A stretch of DNA of 39,865 nt from Chromohalobacter beijerinckii (GTDB taxonomy: Bacteria; Pseudomonadota; Gammaproteobacteria; Pseudomonadales; Halomonadaceae): assembly GCF_023061185.1 (NCBI RefSeq), contig NZ_JAKGAK010000025.1:1-39865 (forward strand), in the 5' to 3' direction. The notes below the pieces were generated by a model. It did not search any database. It worked only from the letters and a program-made list of their open reading frames with translations, and had not been told where the DNA came from. Position 1 is the first letter of the stretch. Every line of letters begins with the position of its first letter. Shown here one piece after another: positions 7,598 to 17,285 of the stretch. The translations under genes were made by a program, and so were the position numbers.

Positions 7598-8946
7598 TCG
7601 GCCCTCGCGCTGGCGCTGTATGTCGGGGGTGGCGTCGCAGCGGTATCCCGCGGTGCCGTCGTTGATTGCGCTTGCAGGTGATAGTCGAGATACCGGCGCT
7701 GTGTGGCGATGTGGTCGGCAATATGCTTGGCATCGTGCCAGACACCCCAGATGAAGCTGGAACCCCGCCGTGACAGCCACGGCAAGCCCAGGAAGTAGAC
7801 GCCGGGTTCGGTGGAGATACCGCGCTGATGATGCGGCTTGCCGTCCGCATCGAAGGCATCGACATCCAGCCAGCTGTAATCAACCTTGAAGCCGGTGGCC
7901 CAGACGATCGCGCTCACGCCGGCCGCCTCCAGGTCGAGCTCTCGCAACGGCTGGGTGACGCACTCAGGATCGGGGGTAATGCGGCGCGCATCGGGGTCTT
8001 CCGGCAGGTCGAGCCCGTTGTGCGCAATGTACGCGTCGGCGTCATCCAGCAGCGCGCGAAGGTTCTCGTCACCACGGGCCAGGTTGTCGGCCAGGTCCGG
8101 GCCGAAGGTCGCCACACCGTCGTCGAACGTTTGCGTTCTCCCCACCAGTGTCATGCCTCGATGAGCGAGTTCTCGGAAGTCCACCGTACGGCCGCCGCGG
8201 GCGCCACTGACGGCGATGGTGACGTGCTCGGTGCCGGGCTGCATGGCCTCGGCGTCCCACTTGCCGAGCACGCCCAGCCACCAGCAGAAGTCACGGCCGC
8301 GATAGGTACGCGGCGGCCGGTCGTGAGGCCCGACCGAGAGATACACGCGCTTGCCGGCCCGCAACAACTCATCGGCGATCTGCACGCCGGAGGAGCCGGC
8401 ACCGACGACCAGCACCGCCCCGTCGGGCAGTTGCTCTGGATGGCGATACTCGGAGGAATGGAGCTGTCTCTGAGACCCGTTGCGGGGCGCGATGGCAGGA
8501 ATGACGGGGTGCTGGAAGGGGCCGGTCGCCGCGACCACGCGATTGGCTACGATCACGCCCTGCGAGGTCTCGACGGTGAACCCCAGACTGCCCTCGTTGC
8601 GCGTCACCCGATGAACGTCCACGCCCGTGCGGATAGGGGCGTCTATCTGGCGTGCATACGCCTCGAAATAGATCGCCACGCTCTCCTTGGAAGGAAAGTC
8701 GTCGGCGCCGATACGAGCGTCGACGGCATCGAATGTCAGACCCGGAAAACGGTCGTGCCAGGCTGGGCCGTTGGCGACCAGCGAATCCCAGCGAGCCGTG
8801 CGCCAGGCTTCGGCGATACGGTGGCGCTCCAGCACGAGATGCGGCACGCCGAGCTTGCCCAGGTGCTCGCTCATGGCCACGCCGGCCTGGCCGGCGCCGA
8901 CCACGAGCGTATCAATATGCAGGTTATCGAGAGTGAGCTCGGTCAT
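7594..8946 (-). CDS. Flavin-dependent monooxygenase, CzcO-like (class B type)
   Basis: A 450-residue NAD(P)/FAD-dependent enzyme of the flavin monooxygenase/Baeyer-Villiger-like group. The FAD motif VVGAGQAG is near the N-terminus and the NADPH motif VVGAGSSGVQ lies in the middle. Between them QLHSSEYRHP replaces the textbook FxGxxxHxxxY/F motif in relaxed form. The ATGF motif (VWATGFKVDYSWLD) and a C-terminal GVWHDAKHIADHI helix follow. Such enzymes oxygenate N or S atoms or insert oxygen next to a carbonyl. The start ATG at 8946 has AAGGAGA 6 bases upstream; a longer frame to 8976 lacks this. It is the first gene of the operon and is preceded by promoter block C. The likely role is the opening oxidation of the pathway substrate, which is an inference. 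Confidence 0.88.
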   Translation of the reverse strand: MTELTLDNLHIDTLVVGAGQAGVAMSEHLGKLGVPHLVLERHRIAEAWRTARWDSLVANGPAWHDRFPGLTFDAVDARIGADDFPSKESVAIYFEAYARQIDAPIRTGVDVHRVTRNEGSLGFTVETSQGVIVANRVVAATGPFQHPVIPAIAPRNGSQRQLHSSEYRHPEQLPDGAVLVVGAGSSGVQIADELLRAGKRVYLSVGPHDRPPRTYRGRDFCWWLGVLGKWDAEAMQPGTEHVTIAVSGARGGRTVDFRELAHRGMTLVGRTQTFDDGVATFGPDLADNLARGDENLRALLDDADAYIAHNGLDLPEDPDARRITPDPECVTQPLRELDLEAAGVSAIVWATGFKVDYSWLDVDAFDADGKPHHQRGISTEPGVYFLGLPWLSRRGSSFIWGVWHDAKHIADHIATQRRYLDYHLQAQSTTAPRDTAATPPPTYSASARAE

Positions 8947-8974
8947 CGGCGGTCTCCTTGTTGTTTGTGACGAC

Positions 8975-9045
8975 AACCTTATGAGCCGCGCTTGGTTAGT
9001 TAAAATATATTTATTAACTATTGGGAATCATAAAAACCTATGCAA
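8975..9045 (-). promoter_or_regulatory. Promoter/operator block C with LysR-type box
   Basis: The third aligned block. It reads GTTAGTTAAAATATATTTAT where A and B read TTAACTAAAATATTTTTAT, followed by ATCAT and CTATGCAA at the same spacing. The LysR-type box at 9025-9043 is GCAT-N11-ATTC on the minus strand. A weak -10 candidate, CATAAG, lies at 8978-8983. With the box centred near -65, transcription would begin near 8969, 23 bases before the monooxygenase ATG. The short leader contains AACAACAA (8958-8965) abutting the ribosome site. Confidence 0.6.
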
Positions 9046-9190
9046 AGGCGCGCTATCCAGCGTCTCTCTCACAGCATCCGTCCATATAGTTCCACACCTG
9101 CTGGCGGCCACCGGGGACGGTGTCACGCGCGTGTCATCATCCGATGGATAGGCTGGAGACCTCACTTTTCTCACCACAACGCGAGGTCCC

Positions 9191-9775
9191 ATGAATATCA
9201 TCACCCCTTTCCTGATCGCCGCCGGCTTGCTGTTCACCGCGTCCGCCCAGGCGCAGCCGAACGTCTTCGACTATCCGCAACCCGATGACGCACCGGCCAG
9301 CTTCCATGTGGTCAACGAGATTCCCGCCGGGAGCTTCACCAAGTACGAAATCAATGCTGAGCACGGCCAGTTGATCGTCGACCGTTATGTCTCGATGCCG
9401 GTTCGCTACCCCGCCAACTACGGCTCCATCACCAGCTCAGCGGGTGGCGATGGCGACCCGCTGGACGCGCTGGTGCTCACCCGTGACAGCATCTATCCCG
9501 GCGCCGTGATCGAGGTCCGGGCCATCGGCGTACTGCGGATGGTCGACGACGGTGAAGCCGACGACAAAATCATCGCCGTGCCCACCGATGCCGTGGATCC
9601 CAGCTACGCCGACGTCGAGGAAATCGAGGACCTCCCGTCCATGCAAGCCGAACGGCTCAATGCCTTCTTCCGCGTTTACAAGGACCTGCCGGAGGGCGGC
9701 GATATCGAATTGAACGGCTTCGGCGATGCCAGCGAGGCGCGTGACATCCTGTCCCAAGCCTTCGATGCCTACTAG
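9191..9775 (+). CDS. ppa: Family I inorganic pyrophosphatase with signal peptide
   Basis: A 194-residue class I pyrophosphatase that hydrolyses pyrophosphate to two phosphates with Mg2+. The catalytic set is intact: KYEI, DR, YG, the signature GDGDPLDALV, then D-x-GE-x-D-x-K (VDDGEADDK), and YKDL near the end. It is unusual in carrying an N-terminal Sec-type signal peptide, with a hydrophobic segment at residues 3-16 and an AQA cleavage site after residue 21. It is therefore predicted to act in the periplasm, whereas the household enzyme is cytoplasmic. The spacing of the active-site residues matches E. coli Ppa. The gene stands alone between the minus-strand catabolic operon and a convergent membrane-protein gene. 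It may serve phosphate scavenging from extracytoplasmic pyrophosphate; the cytoplasmic form is presumably encoded elsewhere. Confidence 0.92.
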   Translation: MNIITPFLIAAGLLFTASAQAQPNVFDYPQPDDAPASFHVVNEIPAGSFTKYEINAEHGQLIVDRYVSMPVRYPANYGSITSSAGGDGDPLDALVLTRDSIYPGAVIEVRAIGVLRMVDDGEADDKIIAVPTDAVDPSYADVEEIEDLPSMQAERLNAFFRVYKDLPEGGDIELNGFGDASEARDILSQAFDAY

Positions 9776-9811
9776 GCGCCGCAGTAACGTAAAACCGAGC
9801 CCTTCCCTTCA

Positions 9812-9845
9812 ACGCCAACGGCGCCCCTTTGGGTGCCGTTGGCGT
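9812..9845. terminator. Stem-loop between pyrophosphatase and Yip1 genes
   Basis: ACGCCAACGGCGCCC pairs with GGGTGCCGTTGGCGT over 15 positions with one G-U wobble, around a 4-base loop. It lies between convergent genes, 37 bases after the pyrophosphatase stop. A poor T-run follows on either strand, so it is a probable bidirectional terminator by position. Confidence 0.6.
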
Positions 9846-9912
9846 CTGCTTCGCATGTGCATTCCAGAGTGCTTACCGGGCGCTGCTCGACACACTCCGT
9901 TTCAGCGACTTT

Positions 9913-10515
9913 CTACAAGTCGATGCCCAACAACTTGGCGCCGTAGCCCCACAGCAATACTGTCACAGCTAGCAACGCCTCAAGTACCAGCACGCCGATA
10001 CCCAGCGTCGAGCCGGTGACGATGAAACCCTCTTCCGCGCCGATGTCGAGGAAGTTGGGAATACCCAGATACAGCAGATAGGCGCTATAACAGAGCCCGA
10101 TGATGGTCGCCAGCATGCACAGCCAGACCAATGGGTAGAGGGCGACGACGCCGCCGACGAACATCGGCGTAGCGACATACCCGGCAAAGATGATGCAGCG
10201 TCGACGACTCGGGGGACTGGCATAGCGTTGCGCCATCCAGTGAATCACCGAACCCATGAAGCCCACCGCCAGCAAGATCGCCACATAGAAGGCGACCCCC
10301 GCGAAGAAGGCGTCCAGATAGTTGAGTTGGATGGTGTGCCCACCACCGAAATCCCAGCCAACCTGAGTGGTACCAATGAACGCACACACCACCGGGATCA
10401 GTGCCATTACCAGAACATGGTGACTGTAGAGGTGGATGATGGTCTCCCTTTCGTCGTGGATCTGCTTCCATTCACGATTCGGGTGCGCCAAGAGTCCCCA
10501 GACATGCGTGAGCAT
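9913..10515 (-). CDS. Yip1/YohC-family inner-membrane protein
   Basis: A 200-residue membrane protein starting MLTHVWGLLAHPNREW, very like E. coli YohC, with five hydrophobic segments and the Yip1 domain. The ATG at 10515 is chosen because GGAGGAGG lies 8 bases upstream; the longer frame to 10563 has no ribosome site. The function of bacterial Yip1 proteins is unclear, with membrane stress or envelope roles suggested. It is transcribed alone toward the pyrophosphatase gene. Confidence 0.82.
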   Translation of the reverse strand: MLTHVWGLLAHPNREWKQIHDERETIIHLYSHHVLVMALIPVVCAFIGTTQVGWDFGGGHTIQLNYLDAFFAGVAFYVAILLAVGFMGSVIHWMAQRYASPPSRRRCIIFAGYVATPMFVGGVVALYPLVWLCMLATIIGLCYSAYLLYLGIPNFLDIGAEEGFIVTGSTLGIGVLVLEALLAVTVLLWGYGAKLLGIDL

Positions 10516-10655
10516 AGAAAACACCTCCTCCATCGCCGATGTACGTATCACGTCGCGGCCCACGTAATGATTCGATGCGCCGCGACGTTTTTATCAGTGT
10601 AGTCAGTATTTTGGTCAGTAATATCAGATTTACCGATTGAAACGGCATACACATT

Positions 10656-10686
10656 AAAAAGCGACACTCATGGCGAGTGTCGCTTT
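10656..10686 (-). terminator. Terminator of the fadBA operon
   Basis: On the minus strand AAAGCGACACTC pairs with GAGTGTCGCTTT around a short loop and ends in a run of five T, 38 bases after the fadA stop codon. A T-run is also present for the opposite strand, so it may work both ways. Confidence 0.9.
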
Positions 10687-10723
10687 GTGGTCGCTGTACT
10701 TCAGGCGAAAAGCGGATAGTGCG

Positions 10724-14112
<3,389 letters not shown>

Positions 14113-14453
14113 TCAGGGCTCTCCCTGCTGTTGGCCTGGACCTCACGATTCACGAAGGAGGCATGCGCCGAGCTCGGGCGTGGCGCTGCTCCTCGCACAC
14201 TTTCATACAGTCGTTTGAATGTAGATCAGCTTGCGCCAGCCAAGCGGTGGCGTCAAGTCTTCCGCCATTAGCGAATGGTCGCGTTGAAACACGTCCCATC
14301 GAGAACATCCCGACGAGGCACATCCCGACAAGACAGCTCCCGGACACGACCGACTCCTGATAGGATAGGCATCTTTGCGATCCGCCAACCATCGCGCCGC
14401 TTTTTTACGCACTCCCTTTTATTACACGCTGCATCGGAACATCCACACGCCTC
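14113..14453. other. Gene-free divergent region between fadB and the DUF5924 gene
   Basis: A 341-base stretch between divergent genes. Apart from the palindrome at 14202-14219, I see no RNA gene or convincing hexamer pair. A T-rich patch (about 14400-14423) directly before the DUF5924 gene may be part of that gene's promoter. Confidence 0.5.
14202..14219. promoter_or_regulatory. Putative fatty-acid-responsive operator upstream of fadBA
   Basis: TTCATAC-AGTC-GTTTGAA is a 7-4-7 inverted repeat with 6 of 7 matches, about 90 bases before the fadB ATG. Its form resembles the GAAAC-N4-GTTTC-type sites of the TetR-family regulator PsrA, known in Pseudomonas to control fadBA. The assignment is by resemblance only. 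Confidence 0.4.
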
Positions 14454-15584
14454 ATGTCCTTACCCGCTAGCGCGACACTGCTCGCTCGCATTACGCCGCT
14501 TGTCGAAAAGCTCAAACGCTATGCCTGGCTGTGGCCGCCGACGGCGTTCGTCATCGGCTTGCTGGGGTTTTTCCTGGTCAATCGTCAGCAATGGCTGGGC
14601 GCAGTGCTGGCCTTGGGATTGCTGTTCGCCTGGTGCCTGTTGTTGGCCGAGAGTCTCTTGACCCGGTTGCTCAACTTTCACGGCCAGCCGGGTCTGCCAC
14701 GCATGGTGACGACCTTCATCGCGCAGCTCATTCACCAGGAGACGTTATTCTTCGCATTGCCGTTTTTCCTTGCCACCACGGTGTGGGCAAGCGGACAGGC
14801 GGTGTTCACGTTGCTGCTGATCAGCTGCGGCCTGCTGGCGATTCTCGACCCCTTGTATTTCGGCCTCGCGCAACGCCATCGCTGGTTGTACTTCATGTTC
14901 CATGCGTTGTGCGTGTTCGTGGTGGTGTTGGTGACATTGCCGATCATGCTGCATCTGACCACCGGTCAGAGCCTGCTACTGGCTATCGTGGCCATGGCGA
15001 TCTTCAGCGTGCCCAGCCTGATCAACCTGATCCAGCCCCAAGGACTGTGGCGTTGGCTGGCAATGATCGGGCTGATCGTGGTGTTGGCCTCAGTGGCCTG
15101 GATGGGCCGGGTGTGGATTCCTCCGGCAACGCTATGGCTGTCCGGCAGTGCACTCTCGCCAGGGTTCGATGTCGAATCGCGGGAGCCGCGCGGCGAAAGC
15201 GTACTGACCCCATCGACACTCTCGGGGCAAGGCTTGTACGCTTACACCGCGATTCGCGCGCCACGCGGTCTACGCGAGAAGATCTATCATGTCTGGCGCC
15301 ACGATGGCGAAGTGGTCGATCGCATACCGCTGATCATCCGGGGTGGACGCGAACAGGGCTACCGTGCCTGGACGCATAAGCAAAATTTCCCCTCGGCATC
15401 GCAAGGTAGCTGGCAGATCGATGTGATGACGGCCACCGACCAGCGAATCGGCACACTGCGTTTTCGTGTCGACGAAGACGCCTCGAAGGCCACGCATGCC
15501 GATGGCGACATCCATTCACCCCCGGGTTTGCCTGGCTGGAACATCCGTCACTTGGTCGCCGGTTCGACTCAAGACGATGAATGA
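14454..15584 (+). CDS. DUF5924/DUF2914 inner-membrane protein
   Basis: A 376-residue protein in two parts. The first about 230 residues have some seven transmembrane segments and resemble DUF5924. The last about 130 form a soluble beta-rich domain resembling DUF2914 (LYAYTAIRAPRGLREKIYHVW and the WQIDVMTATDQRIGTLRF strand). Neither domain has a known reaction; the soluble part probably faces the periplasm. The ATG at 14454 has a poor ribosome site, but no better start exists near the hydrophobic N-terminus. It is divergent from fadB and followed by slyA on the same strand, so it is probably a single-gene unit. Confidence 0.75.
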   Translation: MSLPASATLLARITPLVEKLKRYAWLWPPTAFVIGLLGFFLVNRQQWLGAVLALGLLFAWCLLLAESLLTRLLNFHGQPGLPRMVTTFIAQLIHQETLFFALPFFLATTVWASGQAVFTLLLISCGLLAILDPLYFGLAQRHRWLYFMFHALCVFVVVLVTLPIMLHLTTGQSLLLAIVAMAIFSVPSLINLIQPQGLWRWLAMIGLIVVLASVAWMGRVWIPPATLWLSGSALSPGFDVESREPRGESVLTPSTLSGQGLYAYTAIRAPRGLREKIYHVWRHDGEVVDRIPLIIRGGREQGYRAWTHKQNFPSASQGSWQIDVMTATDQRIGTLRFRVDEDASKATHADGDIHSPPGLPGWNIRHLVAGSTQDDE

Positions 15585-15604
15585 AAGGTCGACGATAGTG
15601 TGAC

Positions 15605-15650
15605 TTGCAATAGCACGTCGCACTCGGGACAATCCCGTTAGGTTCCTAAC
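15605..15650 (+). promoter_or_regulatory. slyA promoter with overlapping palindromic operator
   Basis: TTGCAA (15605-15610) and GACAAT (15628-15633) are spaced 17 bases apart and make a fair sigma-70 promoter. A perfect inverted repeat, GTTAGG-TT-CCTAAC, at 15637-15650 covers the expected transcription start, 13 bases before the slyA ATG. MarR/SlyA proteins usually repress their own genes from such sites, so this is probably the autorepression operator. Confidence 0.65.
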
Positions 15651-15663
15651 CAATACAAGGCCC

Positions 15664-16110
15664 ATGCATCAGGATATCGGACTCAAACTGTCGCGCGTAC
15701 CACGCCTGTGGCGCGCCATCCTCGACGAACGCCTGGCTCCCCTGGAGCTGACGCAGACACGTTGGGTGACGCTCTACCACCTGTCGAAAATGGGTGATGG
15801 TCAGCCGCAATGCGATCTGGCTCGCTCAATCGGCGTGGAAGCTCCGTCCTTGGTCAGGACACTCGACCAACTAACCGAACAAGGGCTCATCGAGCGCCGC
15901 CCCAGCGATGAGGACCGTCGCACCAAGCGCGTCTACCTCACCGACAAGGCGACGCCACTGCTCAAGAAGATCGAAACCGTCGTCGAGCAGGCGCGTATCG
16001 AAATGATCGAAGGCTTGAGCGATGACGACATCGACCAGTTGGACGCTATACTGACGCGCATCGAGAAGAATGGGCAGCAGCTGCTGTCACGCTCGTCTTG
16101 CGAGGAGTGA
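15664..16110 (+). CDS. slyA: MarR/SlyA-family transcriptional regulator
   Basis: A 148-residue winged-helix regulator. The opening DIGLKLSRVPRLWRAILDERL and TQTRWVTLYHLSKM are close to SlyA of enteric bacteria (144 residues). The recognition helix lies in CDLARSIGVEAPSLVRTLDQL, the wing is RRPSDEDRRTKRVYLT, and a C-terminal helix supplies dimerisation. SlyA proteins control stress and membrane genes and may be relieved by small anionic aromatics. The gene stands alone, with its own promoter/operator and a 13-bp stem-loop downstream. Confidence 0.88.
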   Translation: MHQDIGLKLSRVPRLWRAILDERLAPLELTQTRWVTLYHLSKMGDGQPQCDLARSIGVEAPSLVRTLDQLTEQGLIERRPSDEDRRTKRVYLTDKATPLLKKIETVVEQARIEMIEGLSDDDIDQLDAILTRIEKNGQQLLSRSSCEE

Positions 16111-16131
16111 GCGATCACTTGGTATTGCCCT

Positions 16132-16161
16132 GAGCACCGCGTGAGCCATCACGCGGTGCTC
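16132..16161. terminator. Stem-loop after slyA
   Basis: GAGCACCGCGTGA and TCACGCGGTGCTC form a perfect 13-bp stem with the 4-base loop GCCA, 21 bases after the slyA stop and 31 bases before the end of the convergent gene. There is no T-run; it probably terminates both strands. Confidence 0.65.
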
Positions 16162-16192
16162 GTGCGTGGCGGTACTCACTTATGCAGCAATG

Positions 16193-16693
16193 CTATTTAT
16201 GATGGCGGCCACTTCCAGCCAGTTGGTCGACGAGACCGACCAGTGCGCGCAGTGATGGCTCGAATGCCTTGGCCTCGCGAGATTCCTCCCACCACAACGT
16301 CAAGCCTTGCGGCGCCGACGCCACGACCAGCGCGTCATCGGGCAAAGCAAGCAGTACCTCTTTCAAGCGGCGCTCATTGTCGTCGCTCAACGGTGGCAAC
16401 GGTGCCTGGCGCCAACGCCATCCCTCCATGGCTTCCTGCAACCGATCACTGGCGTGGGCATCACGCACCAGCGTGAAATCACTCCCCGGCGCGGCTTGCG
16501 GATAACGCCAGCGATACCCTACCAAGCCGTCCACCGCCTCCAGCGGCGGCTTATCGGCACGGATCGCTGCGCCCGATTCGCGCGCTGCCACCCGCAACGC
16601 ACTGCGACGCTTTTCATGAATCCCCGGCCGGAGCCACAAGGCTGGCGAAAGGATGAGAAATACCGCCAGCCCCAAGAATAGAAAGATCTCCAA
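16193..16693 (-). CDS. Membrane-anchored hypothetical protein
   Basis: A 166-residue protein when started at the TTG at 16693, which has GGAGA 5 bases upstream and gives the N-terminus (M)EIFLFLGLAVFLILSPALW, a single transmembrane anchor. The longer frame to an ATG at 16807 would run through the stress-protein promoter and is unlikely. After the anchor comes a basic stretch (EKRRSALRVAARESG) and a soluble cytoplasmic domain with GYRWRYP and a LTLWWEESREA strand. I do not recognise the family. Topologically it is like ZipA or other single-pass proteins, but without sequence support. It is divergent from the universal stress gene with only 93 bases between. Confidence 0.7.
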   Translation of the reverse strand: MEIFLFLGLAVFLILSPALWLRPGIHEKRRSALRVAARESGAAIRADKPPLEAVDGLVGYRWRYPQAAPGSDFTLVRDAHASDRLQEAMEGWRWRQAPLPPLSDDNERRLKEVLLALPDDALVVASAPQGLTLWWEESREAKAFEPSLRALVGLVDQLAGSGRHHK

Positions 16694-16724
16694 GCCTGTC
16701 TCCGTAGACGATTGATCTAAAGCA

Positions 16725-16753
16725 TTGTCTCGTCGATTCGGCAAGCCTAAAAT
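16725..16753 (+). promoter_or_regulatory. Sigma-70 promoter of the universal stress gene
   Basis: TTGTCT at 16725-16730 and TAAAAT at 16748-16753 are separated by 17 bases, a close match to the consensus, and predict transcription from about 16760, 27 bases before the ATG. Confidence 0.65.
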
Positions 16754-16786
16754 GGAAGCGTTCATCGACAAGGTGGGAGATACCCC

Positions 16787-17242
16787 ATGAGTAACGAATA
16801 CACGCACGTTTTAGTCGCCGTCGATCTGACCAAGGATTCCCGCAAGGTACTCGAGCGTGCGATTCCCATCGCCGAACGCAACCATGCCAAGCTGTCGATC
16901 ATGCATACGCTCGAACCACTGGGATTCGCCTATGGTGGCGATATCCCCATGGATCTGACCAGCATTCAAGATCAGCTCGACGATCATGCCAAGCAGCGGC
17001 TCGCGGAAATCGCCGATCCTCACGGGATCTCGGCGGACAACCAGTACGTCGTGGTCGGCATGCCGGATACCGAGATCCATCGTTTCGCCGCCGAACACAA
17101 TGTCGACTTGATCGTAGTGGGCTCGCACGGGCGTCACGGTTTCGCCTTGCTGCTTGGTTCGACCTCTACCGGCGTGCTACACGGCGCGCAATGCGATGTG
17201 CTAGCGGTACGCGTGGGGAAAGACGGGGAAGTCGACGAATGA
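16787..17242 (+). CDS. Universal stress protein, UspA family
   Basis: A 151-residue single-domain Usp protein. It starts with the HVLVAVDLTKDSRKVLERA strand-helix, has a conserved HTLEPLG turn, and ends with the nucleotide-loop region VVGSHGRHGFALLLGSTSTGV. That loop resembles the ATP-binding GxxG-(8-9)x-G(S/T) motif but has eight, not nine, spacer residues. Usp proteins are cytoplasmic, dimeric and induced by growth arrest or stress. GGGAGA stands 6 bases before the ATG. It is a single-gene unit with its own promoter and a downstream stem-loop. Confidence 0.92.
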   Translation: MSNEYTHVLVAVDLTKDSRKVLERAIPIAERNHAKLSIMHTLEPLGFAYGGDIPMDLTSIQDQLDDHAKQRLAEIADPHGISADNQYVVVGMPDTEIHRFAAEHNVDLIVVGSHGRHGFALLLGSTSTGVLHGAQCDVLAVRVGKDGEVDE

Positions 17243-17249
17243 CCGTATG

Positions 17250-17278
17250 CGCCGGGCACGTCGAACGTGCCCGGCGCG
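17250..17278. terminator. Stem-loop between usp and uup
   Basis: GCGCCGGGCACG and CGTGCCCGGCGC form a perfect 12-bp stem with a 5-base loop between convergent genes. There is no T-run, and it is read as a bidirectional terminator by position. Confidence 0.65.
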
Positions 17279-17285
17279 CCGCCAC

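Noticed and set aside
7828-8970. A 380-codon plus-strand frame opposite the flavin monooxygenase
   Set aside because: Shadow of the real gene. It has no ribosome site or recognisable motif and runs through promoter-proximal DNA of the opposite operon.
14531-15379. A 282-codon overlapping frame inside the DUF5924/DUF2914 gene
   Set aside because: Same-strand alternative frame with Arg-rich, non-membrane composition. The annotated frame has clear helices and domain segments.
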